Shown: in pieces, positions 20,049 to 28,911 of the stretch
Layout: the number at the start of each line of letters is the position of its first letter
Position numbering within the stretch: the stretch's first letter is position 1
Assembly: GCA_019459485.1 (NCBI GenBank)
Contig: JAIBEZ010000024.1
Span: forward strand, 39,386 to 103,385
Source: Prolixibacteraceae bacterium
GTDB taxonomy: Bacteria > Bacteroidota > Bacteroidia > Bacteroidales > Prolixibacteraceae
DNA length: 64,000 nt
Direction: 5' to 3'
The notes under the pieces: generated by a model
What the model saw: the letters and a program-made list of their open reading frames with translations, nothing else
Databases searched by the model: none
What the model was told of the DNA's origin: nothing
Program-made: the position numbers and the translations under genes

Positions 20049-22271
20049 ATGACAAAACTTCAGACAAAAGCAGAACAAAGATTAATTCAGGACTATTATG
20101 ACGACTTGCTAAAAGCGTGTGACCGTAAAGTTTCGGATGAAGGAAAAGTACGGATTAACAAAGCTTTTGAGTTCGCCAATTCTGCACATGCCGGTGTAAA
20201 ACGAAAATCAGGAGAACCCTATATCATCCATCCAATTGCAGTGGCAACCATTGTGGTTGATGAGATTGGATTAAGCGCAACATCCATTATTTCAGCACTT
20301 TTGCACGATGTGGTTGAAGATACAGACTACACGCTTGAAGATATCAGCAATTTATTCGGAGAAAAGGTTGCCTCAATTGTTGACGGGCTCACCAAACTTA
20401 CCGATGAATTTACACCTCACCAGGATTCGAAACAGGCAAATAATTTCAGGAAAATGTTGATGACCCTTTCGGATGATGTCAGGGTAATTCTCATAAAACT
20501 TGCCGACCGCCTGCACAATATGCGGACACTCGATTCGATGGCACCCAACAAACAATTAAAAATTGCGGCTGAAACTTTGTACATTTTTGCTCCCCTTGCC
20601 CACCGGCTCGGATTGTATGCCATTAAATCGGAGCTGGAAGACCTCAGCCTGAAATACAAACATCCGGATTCTTTCAATCAAATACAATTCAGGCTTCACA
20701 ACCAGCGGGAAAAAAGAGATTATCTGGTTACTGAGTTCATCAGGCCTATCGAAGAGCAATTAAAAATTGAAGGGGTAGATTTTACAATTACAGAACGCCT
20801 GAAATCCATTTATTCCATTTGGAATAAAATGCAAACAAAAGGTGTTTCGTTTGATGAAGTATATGATTTGCTTGCAATACGAATCGTATTTGTTCCCGAT
20901 CCGAATGTTTCGGAAAAACGGCAATGTTTCGATATTCTTTCGCTGGTAACCGATATTTATAAACCCAAACCAGACCGCATACGCGACTGGATTACCATTC
21001 CGAAAGCAAATGGTTATGAAGCTTTGCACATTACAGTAATGGGTCCTCAGGGCAAATGGGTAGAAATTCAGATTCGCACACAGCGAATGGACGAAATTGC
21101 CGAACGTGGTTTTGCAGCTCACTACAAATACAAGAATATCAACGATGTTGAGAATGAACTTGACAAATGGCTTCAGAAAATAAAAGAAATGCTTCAAAAT
21201 CCGGAATCGGATGCACTCGAATTTCTGGATGAATTTAAAATGAACCTGTTCTCGTCTGAAATTATTGTTTTTACCCCGAAAGGACGAATGGTAACGCTTC
21301 CTAAAAATGCCACAGTTCTGGATTTTGCATACGAAATCCATACAGAACTGGGTAATCATTGTATCGGAGCCAAAATCAATCACAAACTTGTTCCGATTTC
21401 GCATGTGCTGCTCAGCGGCGACCAGGTTGAAATACTTTCTTCGAAAACACAAACGCCCCAGTTGAACTGGTTAAATTTCCTGATTTCGGCAAAAGCAAAA
21501 GCAAAAGTAAAACAATCATTTAAGCTCGACCGCAAGAAACACGTTGACCAGGGTCGGCAGATTATTGAAGATCAACTCGCAAAACTTAAAATTGCCCCAT
21601 CGTCGGATACCCTGAAAAAACTTACCAGCCATTACAATCTCACTAACAAGGAACAACTTTATGCACAAGTTGGAATGGGATTTCTGGAACTCGATAATTT
21701 AGGCGAAGTCCTGCAAACCCCGCGCGAAAATAAACTTGCCAAATTCTGGAAATTAAAATTCAGTACAAAAAAAGAAGGAGCTTCAAATTCACCGGACAAG
21801 ATCGACAAAAAAATACCATATATCCTGAAAGAAGATCCGGAACAATTAAACTATACGCTTGCAAAGTGTTGTAATCCTATTCCGGGCGACGATGTAGTCG
21901 GCTATGTCTCAGGAGCAGAACACATTATTATTCACAAAAGAAATTGTCCGGAAGCGCTGAAAATGATGTCGCAACAAGGCGACAGTATCATCACAGCCGA
22001 ATGGACCAAGTTTAAAAAACTATCCTACCTTTCACGCATCAAGCTGAGCGGGTTCGACCGTGTTGGCATTGTGAACGAAATCACCACCATCATTTCCAAA
22101 CATAGCAACATTAACATGCGCACCGTTCATTTCGATACACACGATGGTATTTTCGAAGGTGATTTGTATTTGTACATACACAGCGTTCAGGACCTTGCCG
22201 AACTGATTTCCCGGTTAATGAAAATCAAAGGAATAGACAAGATTGAACGGATCGAGAAAATACAGCAATAA
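20049..22271 (+). CDS. RelA/SpoT (p)ppGpp synthetase/hydrolase
   Basis: The 740-residue protein is a long RSH enzyme. The N-terminal hydrolase domain has HPIAVATIV and LLHDVVEDT (HD motif, about residues 58-89); the synthetase domain follows (about 230-360, including DLLAIRIVF and HITVMGPQGKWVEIQIR). A TGS domain (about 405-465), a zinc-finger-like CC segment (LAKCCNPIPGDD) and a C-terminal ACT domain (about 660-740) complete it. An intact HD motif suggests a bifunctional Rel-type enzyme that makes and degrades the stringent alarmone. It is followed by the Fur-family gene after 64 bp. Confidence 0.94.
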   Translation: MTKLQTKAEQRLIQDYYDDLLKACDRKVSDEGKVRINKAFEFANSAHAGVKRKSGEPYIIHPIAVATIVVDEIGLSATSIISALLHDVVEDTDYTLEDISNLFGEKVASIVDGLTKLTDEFTPHQDSKQANNFRKMLMTLSDDVRVILIKLADRLHNMRTLDSMAPNKQLKIAAETLYIFAPLAHRLGLYAIKSELEDLSLKYKHPDSFNQIQFRLHNQREKRDYLVTEFIRPIEEQLKIEGVDFTITERLKSIYSIWNKMQTKGVSFDEVYDLLAIRIVFVPDPNVSEKRQCFDILSLVTDIYKPKPDRIRDWITIPKANGYEALHITVMGPQGKWVEIQIRTQRMDEIAERGFAAHYKYKNINDVENELDKWLQKIKEMLQNPESDALEFLDEFKMNLFSSEIIVFTPKGRMVTLPKNATVLDFAYEIHTELGNHCIGAKINHKLVPISHVLLSGDQVEILSSKTQTPQLNWLNFLISAKAKAKVKQSFKLDRKKHVDQGRQIIEDQLAKLKIAPSSDTLKKLTSHYNLTNKEQLYAQVGMGFLELDNLGEVLQTPRENKLAKFWKLKFSTKKEGASNSPDKIDKKIPYILKEDPEQLNYTLAKCCNPIPGDDVVGYVSGAEHIIIHKRNCPEALKMMSQQGDSIITAEWTKFKKLSYLSRIKLSGFDRVGIVNEITTIISKHSNINMRTVHFDTHDGIFEGDLYLYIHSVQDLAELISRLMKIKGIDKIERIEKIQQ

Positions 22272-22312
22272 ATTTTCGGTTAGCATTTCCATTTAAAATT
22301 ACTATTTTTGAA

Positions 22313-22320
22313 CTCTATTT
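22313..22320 (+). promoter_or_regulatory. Candidate -7 box for the Fur-family gene
   Basis: TATTTTTG is a perfect TAnnTTTG match, with TTAG 19 bp upstream as a weak -33. It lies between the RelA/SpoT stop and the Fur-family ATG at 22336, giving a very short leader. Confidence 0.45.
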
Positions 22321-22335
22321 TTAATTGGTTTAAAT

Positions 22336-22788
22336 ATGGATAACCAAAATACCAAAGAAACCGTCAAGCACACTTTCGTAGAATATCTCGAAAACAACGG
22401 ACATCGGAAAACACCGGAGCGATTTGCAATTCTTGAGGAAATATACTCGAGGGAAGGGCATTTCGATATTGAATCGCTTTATATCTCGATGAAAAACAAA
22501 AACTATCGGGTTAGCCGTGCAACGCTTTACAATACGATGGATTTGCTGCTTGATTGCAAATTACTGATTCGCCATCAGTTTGGTAAAAGTATTGCACAAT
22601 TCGAAAAAGCTTATGCAATTCCGCAACACGATCATCTGATTGATGTACGAACAGGATCGCTGACCGAATTTTATGATCCCCGCCTCCGGGATATGATTGA
22701 AGACATTTGCCAAAAACACAACTTCAAATTTTCGCACCATACGCTATATATATACGGGCACTTCATCAAACAAAGCTCCGATATTTGA
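22336..22788 (+). CDS. Fur-family transcriptional regulator lacking the usual CxxC
   Basis: The 150-residue protein has the Fur winged-helix: [28 protein letters not shown] (about 20-47) and the recognition helix [19 protein letters not shown]. The dimerisation half keeps HDHL, but where most Fur proteins have a CxxC pair that binds structural zinc, this one has DVRTG, and no second CxxC follows; HHTLYIYGH near the end provides histidines. The family senses iron, zinc, manganese or peroxide. The lack of cysteines suggests a subgroup without structural zinc, so the metal sensed is uncertain. Confidence 0.85.
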   Translation: MDNQNTKETVKHTFVEYLENNGHRKTPERFAILEEIYSREGHFDIESLYISMKNKNYRVSRATLYNTMDLLLDCKLLIRHQFGKSIAQFEKAYAIPQHDHLIDVRTGSLTEFYDPRLRDMIEDICQKHNFKFSHHTLYIYGHFIKQSSDI

Positions 22789-22936
22789 AGCAGCTGTTTC
22801 TATTCAACACATATACTTCAAACAAAACAATAAAGATCCAGTTATTAACACTCCGTTTTAGCCAATCATCTCCAAAATAATTGTAATTTTATCGCCCGTA
22901 AAATCAATCTTATACCGTGATAAAATGAAACGAGCC

Positions 22937-22954
22937 ATGAGGATATATCCTCAT
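22937..22954. promoter_or_regulatory. Perfect 18-bp palindrome upstream of purA
   Basis: ATGAGGATATATCCTCAT is a perfect palindrome 62 bp before the purA ATG. It is flanked by GCCATG (22934-22939, overlapping) and CATGGC (22972-22977), which could form an outer stem. It could be an operator for a dimeric regulator or a leader hairpin; neither is shown. Confidence 0.5.
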
Positions 22955-23015
22955 ACAGGAGCATGACTTTCCATGGCGAGTTCCATCTGGCAATTAAAAA
23001 ACAAATTATAAACAG

Positions 23016-24290
23016 ATGAAAGTAGATGTATTATTAGGACTCCAGTGGGGAGACGAAGGAAAAGGCAAAATTGTTGACGTACTGACTCCCAAATACAATG
23101 TAATTTCGAGGTTTCAGGGTGGCCCAAATGCCGGTCACACGCTCGAAATAAACAACTTCAAACAAGTACTTCACACCATCCCTTCAGGTATTTTCCACGA
23201 CAATAAAATGAATGTGATAGGAAACGGTGTTGTAATTGATCCTATTACTTTCGAAAAAGAAATTGAATCGATACGGAAACACAATGTTGACCTAAAAAAA
23301 ACCTTGTATATTTCAAAAAAGGCACATTTGATCCTTCCCACCCACCGGTTGTTGGATGCTGCTTCAGAAGAAGCCAAAGGTGCAACCAAAATCGGATCAA
23401 CATTAAAAGGGATCGGACCAACTTACCGCGACAAGATTGGTCGTGAAGGTTTAAGAGTTGGCGATTTATTCGAGAATTTTACTGAAAAATATACTTCAAG
23501 AGTTCAGGCACACAAAGATTTACTCGACAATTATTATCATTACGATTATGCTGCGCAACTTGCAGTGCTTGAAGAAGAATGGATGAGGGGAATTGAAGTG
23601 CTGAAAGGTTTTATGATTGTTGATACCGAACACCTGATAAACGACAGCCTTGCTGAAAACAAGTCAGTTTTGGCTGAAGGTGCACAGGGAACCATGCTCG
23701 ATATCGACTTCGGTTCGTACCCATTTGTAACCTCATCGAGCACCATTTGTGCCGGAGCCTGCACAGGCCTTGGAATTGCCCCCAACAAAATCGGAAACGT
23801 ATATGGTATTTTCAAAGCATACTGCACGCGCGTTGGAATGGGACCTTTCCCAACTGAATTGTTTGACATTGACGGACAGAACATGCGCGATGTTGGCCGC
23901 GAATACGGTTCAACTACCGGTCGCCCGCGCCGATGCGGATGGCTTGACCTGGTTGCCTTGAAGTATTCAATCATGCTGAACGGAGTAACCGAACTGATCA
24001 TGATGAAAGCCGATGTGATGGATAAATTTGAAACCATCAAAATTTGTGTCGCTTATGAAATCAATGGAGAAGAAACCGAAAAATTCCCGTTTGAACTAAA
24101 TGAAAACGTAAAACCTGTTTACGTTGCATTACCGGGATGGGAGGCTGATCTGACTCAGTTAACCAGTCAGGATGAATTTCCGGAGGAATTTAACAACTAC
24201 ATAAATTTCATCGAAGAACAAGTTGGGGTGCCAATCACCATCGCATCGGTTGGACCAAACAGGGCACAGACGATCCATTTGGGAGAATAA
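23016..24290 (+). CDS. purA: Adenylosuccinate synthetase
   Basis: This 424-residue enzyme makes adenylosuccinate from IMP, aspartate and GTP, the first step from IMP to AMP. Signatures are the start VLLGLQWGDEGKGKIVD with the GTP-binding loop and catalytic Asp, GGPNAGHTL with the catalytic His, the GIGPTYRDKIGREG stretch, EGAQGTMLDIDFGSYPFVTSS, and GRPRRCGWLD. Length and motifs are normal. It is preceded by a 227-bp gap with a perfect palindrome and is followed by a terminator, so it is probably transcribed alone. Confidence 0.97.
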   Translation: MKVDVLLGLQWGDEGKGKIVDVLTPKYNVISRFQGGPNAGHTLEINNFKQVLHTIPSGIFHDNKMNVIGNGVVIDPITFEKEIESIRKHNVDLKKTLYISKKAHLILPTHRLLDAASEEAKGATKIGSTLKGIGPTYRDKIGREGLRVGDLFENFTEKYTSRVQAHKDLLDNYYHYDYAAQLAVLEEEWMRGIEVLKGFMIVDTEHLINDSLAENKSVLAEGAQGTMLDIDFGSYPFVTSSSTICAGACTGLGIAPNKIGNVYGIFKAYCTRVGMGPFPTELFDIDGQNMRDVGREYGSTTGRPRRCGWLDLVALKYSIMLNGVTELIMMKADVMDKFETIKICVAYEINGEETEKFPFELNENVKPVYVALPGWEADLTQLTSQDEFPEEFNNYINFIEEQVGVPITIASVGPNRAQTIHLGE

Positions 24291-24297
24291 AAATATA

Positions 24298-24328
24298 GGG
24301 AGTCAGTTATCTGGCTCCTTTTCTTTTT
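24298..24328 (+). terminator. Intrinsic terminator of purA
   Basis: GGAGTCAG and CTGGCTCC pair with one mismatch around TTAT, followed by TTTTCTTTTT. Confidence 0.8.
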
Positions 24329-24407
24329 CTAAAATATTTTGATTTTCAGTAAGAATGACTATTTTAGACCGTTCATACTTGAATGAAATCGAGTTTATTC
24401 CCCTGAA

Positions 24408-25505
24408 ATGGAAATTACCAGGCCTACACTTTTACTTAATAAAGAAATTGCTTTACGAAACATTGAAAATATGGTTCGCAAGGCTGAAAATCTACACCTG
24501 AATTTCCGGCCACATTTTAAAACCCATCAATCTGCCGAAATTGGAGAATGGTTTCGCCATGCAGGAGTAAATTGCATCACCGTTTCGTCGTTAACAATGG
24601 CCAATTATTTCGCCGAATTTGGTTGGGACGATATTACCATTGCTTTTTCGGTTAATATTCCTGAAATTCCTGAAATCAACGAACTTGCGGGCCGGATTAA
24701 ACTTAACGTACTGATAGAAAACAGAGAAGGACTTGCAGCACTTCAGGAACAGATTACCTGGCATACCGGAGTTTTCGTTAAAATTGACACCGGATACAAC
24801 CGTACAGGAATTGAATTTAACCGCGTAACGTTGATTGACGAATTGCTCGAAACCATACAGAAGTCGCCACTACTTGAGTTTAAAGGATTTCTTTCGCACA
24901 CAGGCCATACCTATCAGTCCAATTCAACACACGATATTTTCAACCGCCATTTTGATGCACTTCTGAAGCTGAAAGCGTTGAAAGCAAGGTATCAAAATGA
25001 TTGGCCTGAAATTATTATTTCGCTCGGAGATACCCCATCGTGCAGCCTTTGCGAAAAATTTGACGGAGTTGACGAGATCCGTCCCGGAAATTTTGTGTTC
25101 TACGACCTGATGCAATTCAAATTAGGAGTTTGCAAATTGACAGACATCGCTGTCCGCATGGTCTGTCCGGTAGTTGCAGTCCACCCATCGCGAAACGAAG
25201 TTGTTATATACGGAGGTGCTGTGCATTTTTCAAAAGATTCAATCGTTAACATTGATGGAAAACCACTTTTTGGACGGATTATAATTGCAGATGGAGATAA
25301 AAAAATTCTTCTGGATGAAAAAAATTACCTGCATGCACTCTCGCAGGAACATGGAATCCTGAAAATTGCTCCACGCGATCTCAGCTATTTCAAACCCGGC
25401 GATTTGATTGAAATCATTCCTGTACATTCCTGCCTGACTGCCAACCTCATGAAGGAGTACCTGACGACTGAGGACGAAATCATAAAAATGATGCCCTTCT
25501 ATTAA
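24408..25505 (+). CDS. D-threonine aldolase/D-serine dehydratase-like PLP enzyme
   Basis: The 365-residue protein has the alanine racemase-like TIM barrel with a C-terminal D-serine dehydratase-like domain (DSD1 family). The PLP lysine lies in RPHFKTHQS (about residues 34-42); other barrel motifs are VFVKIDTGYNRTG, LSHTGHTY and the phosphate-binding SLGDTPSC. The C-terminal domain carries PVHSCLTAN, whose His and Cys (about 344 and 346) are metal ligands in this family. Likely reactions are D-serine or D-threonine cleavage. No neighbour specifies the substrate. Confidence 0.85.
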   Translation: MEITRPTLLLNKEIALRNIENMVRKAENLHLNFRPHFKTHQSAEIGEWFRHAGVNCITVSSLTMANYFAEFGWDDITIAFSVNIPEIPEINELAGRIKLNVLIENREGLAALQEQITWHTGVFVKIDTGYNRTGIEFNRVTLIDELLETIQKSPLLEFKGFLSHTGHTYQSNSTHDIFNRHFDALLKLKALKARYQNDWPEIIISLGDTPSCSLCEKFDGVDEIRPGNFVFYDLMQFKLGVCKLTDIAVRMVCPVVAVHPSRNEVVIYGGAVHFSKDSIVNIDGKPLFGRIIIADGDKKILLDEKNYLHALSQEHGILKIAPRDLSYFKPGDLIEIIPVHSCLTANLMKEYLTTEDEIIKMMPFY

Positions 25506-25693
25506 TTTTTGTAGTGACAAAAATCTTACGAATTAATGTATTGTCATCTTTTGATTCATCATAAATTCATAAGCTTACAGACAATTACCAATGATTAATT
25601 TTTAAACATTTTATTTTCGGACTTGTTAGTATTTTATTATTCATACTAAACAGTAAAAAAACAAACAATGATCAATCCGTTAAAATAATCTGT

Positions 25694-26305
25694 ATGAAAA
25701 CAAAAATCTTTGCGCTCCTCATGTTCTCCTCGCTCCTTTTTATGAACTCCTGTACAAAAGAAGATGATGCTGTACCACCGGTAGCAACAGCAACGCCAGC
25801 AACACAGACGATAACTTCAGGTACTGCCACTTCAGTCGCTTTGACAAGTTCAATATCGGGAACAACTTTTTCATGGACAGTTGTTCAATCGGGCGTGTCA
25901 GGCGCGACTCCAGGCAGCGGAACAAACATTGCCCATACTTTAGTGGCAACTGGTGAAGTTGCGGGCACAGCAACCTATTTGATTACACCAACAGCCAACG
26001 GAACCATGGGCAGTCCGGTTTCTGTAACAATTACTGTAAATCCGGTAATCGCGATAGTTACTTATACCGTCAACATTAAGCCACTTCTGGTAAATTCGTG
26101 TACGCCATGTCATGTCGCAGGAGGTTCAAATCCAAATAAATGGGACAGTTATGCAACAACAAAAAGCAATATTAACGGAATACTTGACAGGGTTCAGCGT
26201 GAATCAGGTGCAGCAGGCTTTATGCCAGTTGGCGGGCCGAAATTGTCAGCGACCAACATTTCACTCCTGAAAAAATGGGTCACTGACGGACTTCTGGAAA
26301 ACTAA
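25694..26305 (+). CDS. Lipoprotein with a c-type haem-binding domain
   Basis: The 203-residue protein has a lipoprotein signal peptide ending in MNSC (lipid cysteine at about 20). A Thr/Ser-rich middle resembling an Ig-like or repeat domain (about 30-115) is followed by a cytochrome-like region with one CxxCH, CTPCH (about 137-141), and a likely distal Met in FMPVGGPKLS. The C-terminal LLKKWVTDGLLEN is typical of planctomycete-type cytochrome c domains. It is the first gene of a five-gene operon with two more small haem proteins, a DUF5777 barrel and YceI. Confidence 0.82.
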   Translation: MKTKIFALLMFSSLLFMNSCTKEDDAVPPVATATPATQTITSGTATSVALTSSISGTTFSWTVVQSGVSGATPGSGTNIAHTLVATGEVAGTATYLITPTANGTMGSPVSVTITVNPVIAIVTYTVNIKPLLVNSCTPCHVAGGSNPNKWDSYATTKSNINGILDRVQRESGAAGFMPVGGPKLSATNISLLKKWVTDGLLEN

Positions 26306-26359
26306 AAAATCGGTATATTTATAATCTGCAATTTATTACACAAACAATTAAGTCAAGCT

Positions 26360-26761
26360 ATGATGAAAAAACCACTATTTACATTGTTTTCAGCATGGTT
26401 GATTTTTGCACTTTGCTTTGCATTATTCACGACAAACTCTTGTCAACACGAAGGGATTTCAGCCGATCAGGCGGAAGCAATTTGCTTTACCGAACAAGTG
26501 CTGCCTATTTTTCAGAACAGTTGCGGAACAAGTGGCTGCCATGATGCAAAAACGGCTGAAGAAGGATATGTTTTTACCGACTATGCAGGCATCATGAAAG
26601 CAATAACTCCGGGAAATGCGGACAAAAGCAAAGCCTATGAGGCCATGACAAGTGATTATGAGATCATGCCGCCCGACAATCCCCTGCCTCAGGACAAACG
26701 GACTTTGATTCGGCTATGGATTGAACAGGGAGCCAAAGAAACTACCTGCGCAACAAACTAA
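26360..26761 (+). CDS. Exported small protein with a CX4CH haem-type motif
   Basis: The 133-residue protein has an N-terminal hydrophobic segment (about 5-28, with TNSC as a probable lipobox). The motif CGTSGCH (CX4CH) is a variant seen in the planctomycete-type cytochrome family rather than the standard CXXCH. A later YEIMPPDNPLP segment offers a possible Met ligand, and LIRLWIEQGAKE matches the family C-terminus. It starts 54 bp after the previous gene and is 18 bp ahead of the next. Haem attachment to the longer spacing is inferred, not certain. Confidence 0.75.
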   Translation: MMKKPLFTLFSAWLIFALCFALFTTNSCQHEGISADQAEAICFTEQVLPIFQNSCGTSGCHDAKTAEEGYVFTDYAGIMKAITPGNADKSKAYEAMTSDYEIMPPDNPLPQDKRTLIRLWIEQGAKETTCATN

Positions 26762-26779
26762 AATATAAAAACAGGTTCG

Positions 26780-27160
26780 ATGAAACAAATTCAGAAAACA
26801 ACAATAATCCTGTTTATCTTATTCACAACAGGTTGTTATTACGATAATGAAGAAAAACTTTATCCGGTAATATCTACTGATTGCAATCTCGCTGAGGTTA
26901 CTTTTTCAGGAACAATAAAACCCATTCTGCAGGCTGCCTGTTTTACCTGTCATTCAAATTCAAATTATTTGAATTCAGGAGGAGGAATTAAACTGGAGAA
27001 TTATGCAGATATTAAAATAATGACTGGAAATGGTAAATTAATGGGGGCTGTAAAGCATGAAAACGGGTATATACCAATGCCACAGGGCGGAGGAAAACTA
27101 ACAGCATGCGAAATCAACCAATTGCAGAAATGGATCGATAACGGAACATTAAACAACTAA
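26780..27160 (+). CDS. Small c-type cytochrome-like lipoprotein
   Basis: The 126-residue protein has a signal peptide with lipobox TTGC (cysteine at about 19) and one CxxCH haem motif, CFTCH (about residues 54-58). The Met in YIPMPQGGGK may be the distal ligand, and LQKWIDNGTLNN closes the domain as in the two proteins encoded upstream. Three related but distinct single-haem proteins in a row suggest an electron-transfer chain at the outer or inner membrane surface, or binding partners of the barrel encoded next. Confidence 0.8.
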   Translation: MKQIQKTTIILFILFTTGCYYDNEEKLYPVISTDCNLAEVTFSGTIKPILQAACFTCHSNSNYLNSGGGIKLENYADIKIMTGNGKLMGAVKHENGYIPMPQGGGKLTACEINQLQKWIDNGTLNN

Positions 27161-27170
27161 AGTCCGGTTT

Positions 27171-28067
27171 ATGAATAAAATACTTTCAATATTTTTCGGA
27201 TTGATCCTTCTGGTATCAGGGCATGGTTTCAGTCAGGATTTGGATGAGTTGATGAATGCAGAAATAAAGCCTGCGATAAATTTTGCCACTGCAACCTTTA
27301 AATCGACTCGTATCATCAATGGACATTCCATCGAGCAGATGAAAGAGAAGCAACTGGACTTCCGTATTTCTCACCGGTTCGGAACATTGAACAGCGGAAC
27401 TTACGGATTGTTCGGACTCGATGAGTCTCACATACATTTCAGTCTGGAATATGGAATTAAAGATTGGTTAATGCTCGGAGCCGGACGCTCAAGTCAGAAT
27501 AAAACCTACGACGGATTTGCCAAAGTGCGCTTTCTACGCCAGTCTTCAGGAGAAAAATTCATGCCTGTTCACCTATCTTATTTTACTTCGATTGAAATAA
27601 TGACCTTGAAATTTCCTGAAAGGCCGGTTGGAACGTCCAACTATTTTTCGTCCCGGCTTGCCTATGTCAATCAGTTATTGATTGCACGTAAATTCAACGA
27701 AAATCTTTCGGTTCAAATAACGCCGACATTCATTCACCGCAATCTGGTAAAAACAGAGCTCGACCAGAACGACATTTATGCATTGGGAGTTGGCGGGCGG
27801 TATAAATTAACCAAACGGCTTTCGTTGAACGCCGAATACTATTACACCTACAATCCGAATTCAAAGTCATTGGATCCGCAACCCTACAACGCGTTATCCG
27901 TTGGGGTCGATATTGAAACCGGCGGCCATGTTTTCCAGATCATGGTCACCAACTCTCAGGGAATGCGCGAAGGCTCATTCATACCTCAAACCACCGGAAG
28001 TTGGATGGATGGAGACATTCATCTGGGATTCAACATTTCGAGGGTTTTTGCATTCAATAAAAAATAG
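27171..28067 (+). CDS. DUF5777 family beta-barrel protein
   Basis: The 298-residue protein has a signal peptide (about 1-21, ending GHGFSQ) and alternating aromatic/polar strands, such as DFRISHRFGTL, IHFSLEYGIKDWLMLGAGRS and LSLNAEYYYTYNP, ending with the aromatic-rich VFAFNKK, as expected for an outer-membrane barrel. The pattern agrees with the DUF5777 family of Bacteroidota. It lies 10 bp after the third haem protein gene and 6 bp before yceI. No function has been proved for the family; a conduit or anchor for the haem proteins is possible. Confidence 0.78.
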   Translation: MNKILSIFFGLILLVSGHGFSQDLDELMNAEIKPAINFATATFKSTRIINGHSIEQMKEKQLDFRISHRFGTLNSGTYGLFGLDESHIHFSLEYGIKDWLMLGAGRSSQNKTYDGFAKVRFLRQSSGEKFMPVHLSYFTSIEIMTLKFPERPVGTSNYFSSRLAYVNQLLIARKFNENLSVQITPTFIHRNLVKTELDQNDIYALGVGGRYKLTKRLSLNAEYYYTYNPNSKSLDPQPYNALSVGVDIETGGHVFQIMVTNSQGMREGSFIPQTTGSWMDGDIHLGFNISRVFAFNKK

Positions 28068-28073
28068 GAAGCC

Positions 28074-28625
28074 ATGCTTAAAAATTTATTTATCCTGATT
28101 TTGCTTGGAGCATCGGTAGGTGTATTCGGGCAAAGCAAATTTATCTCCAAAAATGCTTACATCTCGTTTTACTCTTCAACTCCACTGGAAGACATACTTG
28201 GCGAGAGCAACGAGGCAGTAACCATTCTTAATGCCGAAACAGGTGAAATTGGATTTCAGGCACTCATGACTACTTTCCATTTTAAACGCGCTTTAATGGA
28301 AGAGCATTTCAACGAAAATTACATGGAAAGCACGAAATTCCCGAAAGCCAAATTCAATGGAAAAATTGAAGGATTCAACAAAGACATGCTGAACGCTCCG
28401 GTTGCCGACATTAAAATTACCGGACTTTTAAACGTACATGGAGTCGAAAAAACAATCACAGTTCCCGGAACGCTTGGCATTGAAAATGGGAAACTGGTTG
28501 GGACGTCAAAATTCAAGGTTACTCCTGAAGATTACGGAATCATTATTCCGGCAATCGTTCGCGACAAAATCGGAAAGGAAATGGAGATAACTGTTAAAAC
28601 AACTTATCTGCCATTCGGACAATAA
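28074..28625 (+). CDS. YceI family lipid-binding protein
   Basis: This 183-residue exported protein (signal peptide about 1-20) is a YceI-type lipocalin-like barrel. Visible family parts are ISFYSSTPLEDILGES near the start, FQALMTTFHFKRALMEEHFNENYM in the middle and a C-terminal FKVTPEDYGI. YceI barrels bind isoprenoids and other long lipids in the periplasm. It is the last gene of the haem protein/DUF5777 set. Given the nearby terpenoid-type locus an isoprenoid ligand is tempting, but the two sets are separate transcription units. Confidence 0.88.
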   Translation: MLKNLFILILLGASVGVFGQSKFISKNAYISFYSSTPLEDILGESNEAVTILNAETGEIGFQALMTTFHFKRALMEEHFNENYMESTKFPKAKFNGKIEGFNKDMLNAPVADIKITGLLNVHGVEKTITVPGTLGIENGKLVGTSKFKVTPEDYGIIIPAIVRDKIGKEMEITVKTTYLPFGQ

Positions 28626-28629
28626 AAAA

Positions 28630-28664
28630 AGTTCAAAGTTTCAGGTTCAAAGTTCCAAGTTAGT
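28630..28664. repeat. Heptanucleotide tandem array, five units
   Basis: Five successive 7-mers: AGTTCAA, AGTTTCA, GGTTCAA, AGTTCCA, AGTTAGT. They start a few bases after the yceI stop. The same kind of 7-mer recurs at 32.65, 59.49 and 63.95 kb. Confidence 0.85.
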
Positions 28665-28765
28665 ATCTCCGAGCCGAATGCTATCTATGGAATTCAACAT
28701 TTCTTTCCAAGTTCAAAAGGAAACGCATAATCTGAAGTGATTAGATAAAATACTCATTAAAAGCA

Positions 28766-28797
28766 CTATCCTTTGCCGTCTGCTTCAGCAGACGGTT
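28766..28797. repeat. REP-like hairpin unit, family 2
   Basis: CTATCCTTTG is followed by a perfect stem CCGTCTGC/GCAGACGG with a TTCA loop. The reverse complement reads as hairpin plus GCAAAGGATAG, the tail shared with the inverted pair at 31480-31607. No T-run follows, so it is not a normal terminator. Confidence 0.7.
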
Positions 28798-28911
28798 GAA
28801 AAAAAAAATGATTTTTACCGTCCGAGACAATTCGAAGAACAATGCGATTCTCTTCTTTCGGACGAAATAGAATTACACGTCAAAATGAAAAACATCTAAA
28901 ATTCATGTAAC

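Noticed and set aside
22789..23015. Purine riboswitch upstream of purA
   Set aside because: The conserved core of the purine riboswitch was not found; only a symmetric palindrome is present.
28776..28795. Terminator at the CCGTCTGC/GCAGACGG hairpin
   Set aside because: Neither strand has a T-run directly after the stem, and the flanking tail matches dispersed REP-like units.
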